Of a DNA stretch of 64,000 nt, positions 54,126 through 64,000 are shown piece by piece. Position 1 is the first letter of the stretch; each line of letters starts with the position of its first letter. The notes under the pieces were generated by a model. It worked only from the letters and a program-made list of their open reading frames with translations. It searched no databases and was not told where the DNA came from. Position numbers and translations under genes: made by a program. This stretch comes from Spirometra erinaceieuropaei (Eukaryota; Platyhelminthes; Cestoda; Diphyllobothriidea; Diphyllobothriidae). The stretch covers positions 1,013,647 to 1,077,646 of the forward strand of contig CACRXP010000115.1 in assembly GCA_902702965.1 (NCBI GenBank), in the 5' to 3' direction.

Positions 54126-55639
54126 TCGAATCCCTCATACAGTATTGCGCAGACAATTAAAATGCACGTGTTTGCGCGTCTTTGAGGGGGTAAACCCTGC
54201 AATACGGAGTCTGGTAAGATGTAAAGAAACCTAGTTATACATGCTGGTACATCTCATTCGTCGGCCTCGTCTACTTGTTGACAACGCCCAGTGCGTTAAA
54301 ACAAACGCTCACTACACAGTATTGGAAGATGAAAAAGTTGTCAATAAATTAATGTGAACTCATATGCATTGTAGGCAAAGTAAGATGAAACCGGGGATAA
54401 AAGCTAATTTTCAGGCGCTTTAAGAGTCAAAATGGTCACTTTGGTGGTGTTGAGAGGTGCGCGTTGCTTTTCGAAGTGAATGCTAAACAAGGAAACAGGA
54501 TAAATCTTCATAGGAGTCCAAATCACCAAGGTATACTTACGATGCAGTGAATACAACTGCATACATCCTGCCTCACAAACACAAGGTCACCTGATTTACA
54601 ATAAAACTTTTGGCAGTTTTTCGTTATCGTCTTGGTTTTCCTCAGAAGGAAAAAGTAATTAACAGTGTTTAGTGTAGATGAGGTTTTACTTAAAATAATT
54701 AGTTATATAGAAGTGAGTTAAAAAGATTATAAAACGCGACGATCCCATAAGTATAAGGAGAATCCTACCAGGATAATACTGCTTGATTTTAAATGAATAT
54801 CGTATCCTACTTTTCTCGAGATGTTCAACAAATTTATCCAGGCTACGTATTAAACGTTCAATTTCCGGTTCCCTGTAATCCCTTTGTGCCTCGCGATTAG
54901 CCTCTTTTGGTTGATTTCTCAAGCAGTAAGTCTAGCCTTTCTGCATATACGCCGAAATCATTGTATTTATATATCCGTAATGGAGGTAAGGTCAGAATTA
55001 ACAACCACGCTTAGTTACCAATTAGGATGTTTCTCAACTGCTACTTCTCCCCTTAGAATGTGTACACACAACAGTTATTCTGTCCAGCCATAGTGCTGCG
55101 CTGACCCAGGAAGGTGTCGGAATGTGTGACTCATCATTCTGCTTTTCTTACAGCACTTCAGTCCGGAAATCTCCAGTTAAACACAAATCACCAAGCAAAA
55201 GCAATGTTACCTGCATGTGATCACCAACGCAGGCGATTTGAGTAGCAATTTCTGCCATCCCAAATATTGAAAGTAATTTTTCTTTCATTGAAGATCAGCA
55301 TTTTGTGTCACTAATTCGTTCGAGTGAGGTCATCCTCAGTACAACGTATTCTTTCCAACAGCGGTTTTCGTCGACGCTTCCGCTAAATGAATGGTGACGA
55401 AATGATCAAGATTCTTTGGATTGTGGACTTTGAATTATCTGTCGAATTTCGCTTGATAGCGCTTGATAGCCCAAATAATACTCTTTATTTCGCACTTTAG
55501 CTTATAGTTCCTATGACCACTCTCTCGTATCCTGTTACAGAACCTGTTATTAGCTGTAATGCCTAGCCTTCCTCTTGTTGAGGCCTTGTTCGACGTATTG
55601 ACAGACGAACCACATCGCATTCAGAAAGAGAAGAAACAA
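54126..55639. other. No recognisable feature
   Basis: No gene or repeat match. Open frames here are below 80 codons. Confidence 0.4.
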
Positions 55640-55985
55640 TCACTGGAAAAAGAAATTTGTAGGACTGAAATTATGGATTCCCATTCGAACCCATCATCAA
55701 AGATTGTTGCCTGTTGGTGCGTTATTTGATTAATGACAGGCATGGAAGTTATTTATTGATGGAATCTCGTTTTCCGTGTTGGAAGCTGACGTGACGGTTG
55801 CCCGTCCATCTGGCTCACCGGCCTGCGCGCTCCCAAGTGGTTAATTACTTTGGCCAGACTATGCCTCAACACCGAATATGCAGTGGAGATCATATTGCAC
55901 TCGTTCATAGATTGGGGTACCAGAAAACATGACCTAAACAACTCGTGACTCACGCGATTATCACTTCTTGCAAAACAACTACGTC
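55640..55985 (-). pseudogene. PLE-B2: endonuclease C-terminus and 3' end
   Basis: Reading leftward, SDNRVSHELFRSC, MNECNMI and YSVLRHSLAKVINHL match PLE-B1 (RDNRVSRELVESW, ISKCSGI, SVLRYRLG). The frame is open to 55753. A hammerhead remnant at 55655-55715 keeps UUGAUGA and stem II GGGUUC with GAAUCC, but GAAAC is lost. PLE-B3 begins 45 bp away in the opposite orientation. Confidence 0.75.
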
Positions 55986-56029
55986 AGACCAACTGAGAGA
56001 CTAATCTGGGCGCGAATTGTCGAACACAC

Positions 56030-56535
56030 GGCGACACACTTGATTTCGATGAGGCCGAAATTTTTTTAGTGGTGACAGTCGCGTGAGCCGCGAGTTGCTT
56101 TAGTCATGGTTAACGGGACCCCAGTATATCAACAAGTGCAACGACATTCCCACCCCATACTCGGTGCTGAGACATATTTTGGTCAAAGTAGTTAACCACT
56201 CGCGCAGCGCGCAGGCCGGTGAACCGGATGACCTAACGATCATCACTCCAGCATCCACAGCGGGTGGCAAGATTTAAACAGTTGACAACTTGCATGCCAG
56301 CCATCAGGCAATAAGCGCACCAGCGGGCAACAATCCTCGATGAAGGGGAGACCGGTTAGATATCATAGGTATGTAGTAGCATGGTGAGTGCATCCTATAA
56401 ATACTTCCACTTCCTGTGCATGGATCACCCGTTTCTGTCACTGTCTCTTATGATGGGTTATAGCGAGTATCCGAACCGTCAGGCGAATATAGTTATTGTT
56501 TCAGCGGTCGCTCCTGCTTCTTATCATCTAGTTCC
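56030..56535 (+). pseudogene. PLE-B3: endonuclease C-terminus and 3' end
   Basis: FDFDEAEIF, then shifted-frame pieces matching SRELL-SWL and INKCN, and 'ccatactcggtgctgagac' shared with PLE-B1. The noncoding region 'aagtagttaaccactcgcgc' through 'gcaggccggtgaaccgga' is the mirror of that in PLE-B2. A hammerhead follows at 56440 and the B1-like terminus 'agcggtcgctcctgcttc' ends it near 56535. Stops and a frameshift are present. Confidence 0.75.
56440..56492 (+). ncRNA. Hammerhead ribozyme motif of PLE-B3
   Basis: GUCU (56443-56446), CUUAUGA for CUGAUGA (56447-56453), stem II with GGGU and AUCC, GAACC for GAAAC (56473-56477), GUC (56478-56480), AGGC (56481-56484) pairing to GUCU, then GAAUAUA for AAUAAA. 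Two core substitutions make it inactive in theory. Confidence 0.6.
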
Positions 56536-56999
56536 TGGAACTCGCATCTTCACTTGAGTCGGAAGTCAACGTATTTAACGGAGGTCTGCACGTCTTACAA
56601 GAAATAAACGAAGGAACACAACTAACGTTACCAGATGTACTCGGTGTATCCTGGGGCCGACGTACCGGGATAGGCATCCTGTTCACGGAATTTTAAAAGC
56701 AACCGGAATACTCAGTACCCCCGCTAGACTGATGTAAATGAAACTGCAATGAAGCGGCAATCGAGGGTTCTTAGACCATGAGTGAATTACCAACCGACGA
56801 TGGTTTTAAACCGATGTCTACGTGTCTACCCCAGAGAACTTGAACAGAAACCTTGGCGTGCTCTGACATATATATGAGATGCTTCGTAGGCGAACGAACG
56901 GACACTTGTTGAACTAAGTTTTGGAATTGCGCACTGGTTCAAAACTGACATGCACATCCATGTAGTGAAGGTTAAGGATCGATTTGATCCTGGCAGACA
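56536..56999. other. No recognisable feature
   Basis: No confident match. Confidence 0.4.
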
Positions 57000-57130
57000 G
57001 CTTGTTTCAGCCTATTGTACTTTGTGCGTAAACTTTCCGTGTTAGTGGGTAGGTCGGACGGAGAGCAAGCTTGGATATGGCCTGCGCAAGCACAAACTGG
57101 CTGTGCGCCAGAGTGACACAAAGTTTCAAA
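57000..57130 (+). pseudogene. PLE endonuclease scrap
   Basis: GYGLRKHKLAVRQSD matches the 'R-x-x-E-H-K-L-A-V-R-x-x-D' block of PLE endonucleases (compare HGHKLTVPRGD at about 8967). The preceding 60 bases hold a YVG-like remnant in another frame. Confidence 0.5.
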
Positions 57131-57814
57131 AGGTTTGCCCAAATTTTAACAACTGTTCACGAAGTAAGTTTAGTAACCAGTGATTAAGTTGACACGGTCG
57201 GTAGTTAGTGGAAGTTGTGGCTCACACTGACAGTTTGGTTTGTCGAAACAATAATTTTGCTCCCGTCTGCAGAGTCCTGGGCAGCCATCTCCAAGCATGA
57301 AGCGCTGGTAGTTCTTTTACAGACCGCCATAACTGCCGTCTGTTCTGCAGCTGCTGCTGCCTCTGCTGTTGACAGTGGGCATCGTTACGAGTTTAACAGG
57401 TCAGTAAAGTGGGCAAATGGTGTTTATCTTCGATCATTTTTAGTTCGGCGCACACTGCGTATACCGAAAAGCCGGATATTTGTCCTCCAGATTTCATACT
57501 TTTTTCATGGTCCAGATAATTTCACCCTGTAACTGATAATGGATTTTAGGTTCGAGAAACTTTCCATGTCAGTAATTGTAAGACCAGTTGCCGAGGAAAT
57601 GTAGATGTTAAGAAAGCCACAGGTCGGTGCATTTATATGGGGGGGGGCGGTAGAAGCAAAAAAGATCAGTGATTATAGAAATCGATTAAATTTTGTCGCA
57701 AAACAAAGAAGGTAGTGAAAATATGGAGGGGGAGGAGGCGATAACAGTCAATGTCAGGGGCGAGGCGAGAGCAGAAGTGCGCGGAGAGATGTAGGGTTAC
57801 TCAAGCTTTGACCA
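57131..57814. other. No recognisable gene
   Basis: A 105-codon plus-strand frame at 57215-57532 begins hydrophobic and has an Ala-rich run, but I see no signal or domain I can name. A G tract lies at about 57641-57648. Confidence 0.35.
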
Positions 57815-58050
57815 CGGCAGGTGCGGAACTCGAACGTGGTTTATCTGCGCGGTCAGGACTGGTTTTCCTAACCTGATGGCGGTCGCTTCAGCTGTTACTA
57901 ACAGACGCCGACCCAGTGGCTAAGGGTGACTCGATGGGACCTTGTAAGGCACACCAAAAGCCACGCCGAGGTCTTCACGATATTCGGAATGGACAACATG
58001 CGCGAGAGTAGCGCTGTTTATGCTCCTATTTCAGGCTCTTCACCCACCTT
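57815..58050 (-). pseudogene. PLE-G4: endonuclease C-terminal scrap
   Basis: Parallel to 12040-12210 of PLE-G1: 'aacctgatggcggtcgcttc', 'gactcgatgggaccttgtaa', 'aacatgcgcgagagtagcgc'. It adjoins a PLE-G tail in the opposite orientation, as at PLE-G2. Confidence 0.7.
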
Positions 58051-58054
58051 TGTC

Positions 58055-58275
58055 AAAGGTCCACCAATTCTGTAACACTTCGCGTTCTTCCGCTCCCACT
58101 CCATTCCTGGCATTGACCGATTTTTCCCTCCACACTCCCACACCTGGCCTCTGTCTTAAGACGAACATTGATCGACTTCCCTTGTGCTTTCACGTTTCTA
58201 CTTCCAGCCCGTTATCATATTAGTGTACTGGCCTGACAGGAATTCATCGAAAGCAACCGTGTGCTCGCCAAATGG
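58055..58275 (+). repeat. PLE-G 3' tail, inverted to PLE-G4
   Basis: Tail blocks 'cttaagacgaacattgatcg' and 'gtgtactggcctgacagg' match the PLE-G3 tail. It is in plus orientation while the adjoining coding scrap is minus. Confidence 0.65.
58228..58270 (+). ncRNA. Hammerhead-like motif of PLE-G tail
   Basis: GGC (58230-58232), CUGACAG (58233-58239), GAAUUCAUC, GAAA (58249-58252), stem III AGCA with UGCU, CUC (58264-58266), GCC (58267-58269) pairing to GGC. Stem I and stem III are complete; stem II is minimal and one base of the first box differs. Confidence 0.5.
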
Positions 58276-59045
58276 TTTTATGAATAATTTATTTCATCTG
58301 TGAAATATGCGTGATCCAGTAACTCAAATAAGTCAGACTGTGAAGAGGAAAACCATAATTTGCGGGTATCGTTTGTGACTTATTTAGGTAAATGAAATGC
58401 CCGCATAAAGTAACGGTTAGCATGTGGCCGGGTGACGTAATTCCTCCATAGTTGTCTGCTACGTGGACCTTGGTTGACATTGCTATCCAGCTGCTGGCTT
58501 GGCTCGAGAGAAAGCCCTATGGCACCACGGGACTGGTGAATTCCACAAAACCTTCCCAACCAAATGTTAATCGTGTTAGTTACCTCCCAACACATTTGCT
58601 TGTACTTCCTCAAAGTGACTATGTACCTTGGTTTTACCAGTATGACAGCTTTTTAACATATTTAGATCTGCGCTGTGGGTTGTAAGTACTGCATTGACTC
58701 TCTTCGGGTGTGCAAGGGTTTTATAAAACTGAATATTCCAGAGAAAAGGAATTTCGATATAACGACCTAAGTGCGAATGAGTGCATACTGTAATCAACAG
58801 AAAACTTTCTCTTTAAAGCAATAAAATTAGAATGTGGTGAAGTAGCTGTAGGTCTAGCGCGGAACCAAGAGACTTCCGGAATTTTTATAAAAGAGCTAGA
58901 ACGGAGAGAATAACGCGTGACTACGCACCGCCAAGCAACTAAAGGAAAGTAAAAAAAATGCATTTCCGATTTACAAAAAGTTAGGACGACGGAAATTGGT
59001 TGGAGTCACGACCAGGGGGAAGTGAGAACGCGACCAGGTACGTCA
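58276..59045. other. No recognisable feature
   Basis: Overlapping frames of 63-80 codons on both strands at 58289-58963 have no family resemblance. Confidence 0.4.
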
Positions 59046-59798
59046 CAATATTCCGGGCCGCCTACAAGATACAGCCGTTTGTCAACTAACTAATATGAAG
59101 TCTGAGATACTGAACTAGCCAGCTTCCATTTATTTGTTGCCATAACTCAGCGACAGTACAGTCCTGCGGGGTGCAAACCCGAAATTCGGACCATAATTCA
59201 CATGACTCCTGAATTACGCTCTCCTAACCCTTTAGCGGGCTCGCGTCATGTCAGCCAACCTAAGAAATATGGAGCCACGCAGGTTTGGCATTCACTCGTC
59301 TATCCTGGCTGCAAGACGTAACTGACATGATTTGAGCTCGTTATTGCAAAGGGCTTCTCGATTACCACCAGCTACGGGATTCAGACCCCGGGTGGGACGA
59401 CCCGTGATTAAGTTATCACCGGCTGATTACGGCAAATATGCAGGAAGTGGTCAGCCCGGTGTATTTGCATTTATAAGTGCATACTTTTAGGCGGTTTTTG
59501 GCGTTCATTTCTTGCAAAGTAAAATCCTGTCCTTCCCAGATTTCGTAAACCAGTTCGTAAAGCCGACTGATGTTTCTTTCTAAGGACAGAAGTCAAAAAA
59601 ATTGTATAGCTTGTGATCTCAATGATTAAATTCTAGCTGTTTTGTCATTTAAAAAAAGAATTCTAATTAGATAATACATGGTAATAGATATTAACGTCCG
59701 GCGTGGATTAAAACTCAGGGTGATCTAATCCCTCAGCCAACCACAAAGTCTCTCAAAACAAGATAACGAACAGAAGATATCTAGTGCATAACGGCAGA
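59046..59798 (+). repeat. 753-bp tandem duplication, copy 1
   Basis: Begins 'caatattccgggccgcctac'; the next copy follows without spacer at 59799. The copies differ by scattered point changes and a few single-base indels, about 95% identical by eye. No coding region is seen. Confidence 0.95.
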
Positions 59799-60551
59799 CA
59801 ATATTCCGGGCCGCCTACAAGATACAGCCGTTTGTCAACTAACTAATATGAAGTCTGAGATACTGAACTAGCCAGCTTCCATTTATTTGTTGCCATAATT
59901 CAGCGACAGCAGAGTCCTGAGGGGTGCAAACCCGAAATTCGGACCATAATTCACCTGACTCCTGAATAACGCTCTCCTAACACTTTAAGCGGGCTCGCGT
60001 CATGTCAGCCAACCTAAGAAATATGGAGCCACACAGGTTTGACATTCACTCGTCTATCCTGGCTGCAAGACGAAACTGACATGATTTGAACTCGTTATTG
60101 CAAAGGGCTTCTCGATAACCATCAGCTACGGGATCCAGGCCCCGGGTGGGATGACCAGTGATTAAGTTATCACCGGCTGATTACGGCAAATATGAAGGAA
60201 GTGGTCAGCCCGGTGTATTTGTATTTATAAGTGCATACTTTTAGGCGGTTTTTGGCGTTCATTTCTTGTAACTAAAAGTCCTGTCCTCACCACATTTCGT
60301 AAACCAGTTCGTAAAACCGATTGCTGTTGCTTTCTTAGGACAGAAGTCAAAAAATCGTATAACTTGTGATCTTAATGTTTAAATTATAGCTGTTTTGTCA
60401 TTTAAAAAAAGAATTCTAATTAGATAATACAGGGTAGTATATATTAACGTCGGGCGTGGATTAAAACCCAGGGTGATCTAATCCCTCAGCCAACCACAAA
60501 GTCTCTCAAAACAAGATAACGAACAGAAGATATCTAGTGCATAACGGCAGA
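59799..60551 (+). repeat. 753-bp tandem duplication, copy 2
   Basis: Second unit, ending 'gtgcataacggcagacaa', after which sequence diverges. It is one of the most recent events readable in this window. Confidence 0.95.
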
Positions 60552-62229
60552 CAACTTCACGCCCCTTTCTTATTTGCTCACAAGACGCATTGATTATTAT
60601 GGTAAATGCCTTCAAGATTAATTTTATCTTTAAGTTCTTAACATGCAGGTTATTCAAAATCTGTCCTTATGAGGGATTTGGTGAAAAACTGTAAATCACG
60701 AAGTATTTGGTAATATTTCGAGGCCGATCTGAAACTCAGCGTTAAATAAAAAAACGAAAGTGTAAATTTATGTTAAGAAATAAAATTCCTCTCTATAGAC
60801 ACAAAGTGGAATGTTGACGATCAAGCCTGTCAGTTCTATCTAAATTTATTAGTCGCCGACCGGACTCATAGCATGTCACCTAATGAAAAATTTTGTTCCT
60901 ACGACGTCCTCATCGATTAAATCAAGCAAAATCCACTTTGTCTTGTTGAACTCAATTTCATTTAACTCAAACGAGTCCGGGATAACACGAAAACCTGAAA
61001 AACTATTTTGGAGTCTACATTCAGAATGTAGGCAGTCGACAGACCGTCATATATATAAATTCAAACTATTTTTTAAACGAAATATAGATGTAAACTTCAT
61101 TGAAACACTAATATCGGACGTTATTTTATTTCTGCTTGCATATTTGCTACGCTTTTGACATGACAATACATTCTATATACCTACAAACGACGTTTACTAA
61201 ATTGGAGTCTTTTCTGACGTTCTCGGGACATTCTGCTTTTTAAAATAAATCAGCATTTCCAAACAAAGCAACATCGACCTTAATATTGCGTCTTTGTTTT
61301 TTATTTTTTTCAAATAGTACTTAATTAGCACAGGCATTAGACTCACGAAATAGTGTCGGTTTGAAAGTGATTGGCAATCAGTCGTAAATTTCCACACATT
61401 TCATGAGTTAGGTAATAAATTGTATGCTCAATCGTTGGTTTCATTTTCTAGATATGTAACGATTTTCCCATACTTTTGTTTATCTGAGTCCCATGAATGA
61501 GGTCATTTGCAATATACGCTGGCACCGCTTTGAAGGAAGTCGACTAATACACAAATTTTGAAACTTACCCATCGTCAATTATTCATGACGCTATGAGTTG
61601 CAGTTTTCGGCACGACAGTTACCGCTTGGGACCTTTTGGTGCTATCTTTTCTGCGCACCTCCTTAATCCACCGTAAATGGAGGCCTTTTGCATGAACATT
61701 TTCAAATGACAGATCCAAAATAAAGCGATTTTACCACTGCGTTTACTCGTATAACGTGAAGGGTGTGCAAGCCACTCTCCCGTGCATGGTGCAAAATCAG
61801 AAGAGGATACACTGTCCACGCAATACTTGTTTGCATGGTGAGATCATGCAAAAACCGTACACGACTCTGTCCATAAAACGCGTTACAGATCGTGCTAACC
61901 TGGCACATTATGGCCATAATATACAGGTTGCGTGCCAGTATCACCTTTGAATCTGCTACTGGCATCAAAGACGGTCATTCGCCTCCGCCGTGCTGTATTT
62001 GGCGCTGTTAATGTCTGGCGGACCAGAGTTGGGAAGGATCCAATTGTAGACTTCAATACAAATCCACAAACTCCTTCAGGGAGGGGAATAAAAACAGGCA
62101 GGCTGTAAGCCCAGCAGTTCTTGTCCTTTTGACCCCTTGTGAGGCTGTTGTTGGTTAAAATCCTGGTTATTTTGTTGTTGAACGGGGGGGGGATGCCAAG
62201 ATGCGGCCTTGGCCATGCCCTTTACCTGA
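60552..62229. other. No recognisable gene; F terminus scrap
   Basis: An F-like terminus 'cacatttcatgagttagg' lies at about 61393-61412. A minus-strand frame of 88 codons at 61702-61968 and a plus-strand frame of 91 codons at 60883-61158 are unidentified. Confidence 0.4.
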
Positions 62230-62900
62230 GCCATCCCGTCACCGGTTATCTTGACTCTTTTTTGACACGGGCCGCAAGTGATTGAGGACCAGTGAGTGCG
62301 ATAGATGCGGCGAAAGTCACTGTGGCTGTTCTACCTTGCTGTGAGACACATGGTGTGCATTGCCGAGCACGAAATTTGAATTCCAACGTCTTTTGTCTGT
62401 GTGTTGTGCTAACCTCCCTCACCACCCGAGATCGACCATCCGGTAGATGCGCTAGACACACAGGGAGGCCATATCGGAATCGGACAGGTGTTTCCGGAAT
62501 GCGTACCGTAAAAATGCCAACATTTCAGGGTGTACTAGAAGGCAGACTCAGTTGCCGACAGAGGCCACCCGCATTCCGAAACCTATCCCCTTCGTTTTGC
62601 TGTTTATAAGATCCTGACCATCTGCAGTTTGGGACAGGAGGTGTGGAGTGGAACGCCAAAGTGCGGGCTCGGTCGTTCCGTCCACCTGCACTCTCCCCCA
62701 CCTCCGGTTTTCTTGATTCACCCATACGCCGGGCCCAGGTGTGGAAGGAGTAAGGAGTGAGGTAGATGTTGGGCAATTTTATTAAGACCATTAACTAACT
62801 CACGCAGAGGTCAGCATGCTTGCTCTGACCGCGCTGCGGAACACACGGTGGACATCGTCGTGCACGACGGGCGAACTTTCGTATGGTGGCAAAAGCGGGA
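62230..62900 (+). repeat. Repeat R1, two partial units
   Basis: The R1 core appears at 62240-62370 ('gactcttttttgacacggg', 'tgcgatagatgcggcg') and, after an R1 5' block at 62440-62570 ('ggtagatgcgctagacac', 'catatcggaatcggacagg'), again at 62640-62890 ('tggagtggaacgccaaag', 'acacggtggacatcgtcg'). Order and orientation equal the copy at 52030-52475. Confidence 0.65.
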
Positions 62901-63369
62901 ATAATTGTCCTGCTTACATTTCCTTCACAACACACTTTGGTTGTAAATCCGCGAATAAAATTCCTGTAAATTTTCTCATAGCATGCAATATAGCCCAATT
63001 CCATCCTGCACTGTTTGACAGTATCTAACACTCGACTTCTACGTAGAAAAGTGGAATATAAAGTCAGTTTTACCGGAGGAAAACTATCTCCAAGTCATTC
63101 AACGCATTTCTTACTAATGATATATTTGACGCGCTTTTCAATACATAATGTCGAACCAAAGGTTGGTGCTTGGAAACTTGCTATAAATACGGTTCTACTT
63201 GAGGTTGATAATCAGGCACAGTGGCCTCTTTCAAACTCGGTATTTAACGGCATTATCACTTGAGGACTGCGCTCTTTAAATGCCAGGTTGTTTGTTTCAC
63301 TCGTAGACAGGCTGTTCTGTTCCATCTGTCATTGGGTCTCAGTCTGCCTCCGAATACCTTAGCGCTGTT
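62901..63369. other. No recognisable feature
   Basis: An 82-codon frame at 63015-63263 has no recognised family. Confidence 0.4.
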
Positions 63370-63500
63370 TTGAATTCTGATGGGAGATGGGACGCGGGTG
63401 CGGTAGATGCTGTGCAAGTCAGTCATTAGTATAAACTAATCCGTGCGCCCTTGACCGGCATTGTGCCCTTCTGCTGGGCGCACACTGCGCATCATATTTT
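63370..63500 (+). repeat. Repeat R1 fragment
   Basis: 'gtgcggtagatgctgtgcaa' and 'tgctgggcgcacactgcgc' match the R1 core. Confidence 0.55.
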
Positions 63501-64000
63501 GCAAGAGCCTGATTGTCTTATCAGGGCTGAAATTCCTCTCGTAGAATCGAGTATTGAGGAATTCAGGCTTCAAAGTTATACACCGCAAATACCGTGATGC
63601 TTGTTTCTCACATTGACGTTAATTTGTTGAGGCCGACATTTTTTGGGTTGGTTTAAAATTGCATATTATGCATGCTCTCAAACATTTGTTGCCAAATGTA
63701 TGTGCTTAAGGAAACTAGCAACTTTGCACATAAAAAGCTAATTAAGCAAGGATTAACTGACTGCAGTCAATATGGGTATCAACTTGGAAAATCTTGTTAT
63801 TCCACATGACTTTGATTACAACAACGTATTCTTAAATTCACCCGTTTGTTTCCGCGGTAACTGCAAATTTCATAAGTACTTTCAACAGCTTCCTTCAGCG
63901 GGTTTTATTGCATACAATTATGGGGCGATCTCATATTAACCGGTTTAACTAATAAAATCTAAATTTTAATACTGTAGACATAACTTATTCCCACGAATGG
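63501..64000. other. No recognisable feature
   Basis: No gene or repeat match to the end of the window. Confidence 0.45.

Noticed and set aside
57215..57532. 105-codon frame with a hydrophobic start and Ala-rich run
   Set aside because: No cleavage-site pattern, domain or conserved neighbour to support a secreted or membrane protein.
1..64000. CRISPR arrays, rRNA genes, prokaryotic operons
   Set aside because: No short regularly spaced repeats, no rRNA-like conserved blocks and no ribosome-binding-site-led gene clusters are present.

Overview
This window looks like eukaryotic repeat-dominated DNA with no host gene that I can recognise. It is AT-rich, has no bacterial-style operons, and nearly every recognisable block is a retroelement fragment or an interspersed repeat. 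The main coding signal is Penelope-like elements (PLEs): a reverse transcriptase (RT) joined to a C-terminal GIY-YIG endonuclease (EN). The mix of several PLE families, a tRNA-derived SINE and a LINE with a 'DNHRGISLLNIAGK' type RT suggests a flatworm, most likely a tapeworm. That assignment is inference from family resemblance; no species marker is present.

Layout. 0-4.3 kb: PLE-A1 pseudogene, a PLE-E 3' end and several copies of SINE S1. 5.3-7.6 kb: pieces of the inverted-repeat element F and a direct repeat V. 8.9-9.2 kb: a PLE endonuclease fragment. 11.8-13.35 kb: the best coding region, a 5'-truncated but uninterrupted PLE-G RT-EN frame of 460 codons on the minus strand. 13.4-23 kb: mostly unrecognised, with one S1 copy and one complete F palindrome. 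23.3-27.1 kb: a tRNA-like repeat H and a large inverted repeat with arms of about 1 kb. 28.3-31 kb: PLE-C, PLE-A2, a 201-base N gap and a second PLE-G. 31-38 kb: mostly unrecognised. 38.4-42.6 kb: alternating repeats A-B-A'-B' with a PLE-E 3' end inside. 43.5-45.1 kb: a direct repeat G flanking H. 46.2-49.4 kb: F element carrying a nested PLE-B1, another F, and a PLE-G 3' end. 50.6-53.2 kb: PLE-D, repeat R1 and a LINE RT remnant. 55.6-58.3 kb: two head-to-head PLE-B 3' ends and more PLE-G pieces. 59.0-60.55 kb: a 753-bp tandem duplication. The rest is unrecognised apart from R1 fragments.

The most interesting system is a set of hammerhead-ribozyme motifs lying downstream of PLE endonuclease sequence. 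At least eight copies from PLE-A to PLE-E follow one plan: CUGANGA box, stem II, GAAA box, a stem III of only one or two base pairs, cleavage triplet, then a stem I strand usually containing AAUAAA. The stem III pair changes in concert between families (GAAAC with GUC, GAAAA with UUU), which supports real RNA structure. Hammerheads in PLEs are established knowledge (Cervera and de la Peña). PLE-G tails carry a second design with a hairpin stem III and a very short stem II; I rate this as a candidate. PLE-B1 is bounded by a 14-bp near-perfect target-site duplication inside an F element, which fixes its ends and places the ribozyme close to the 3' terminus.
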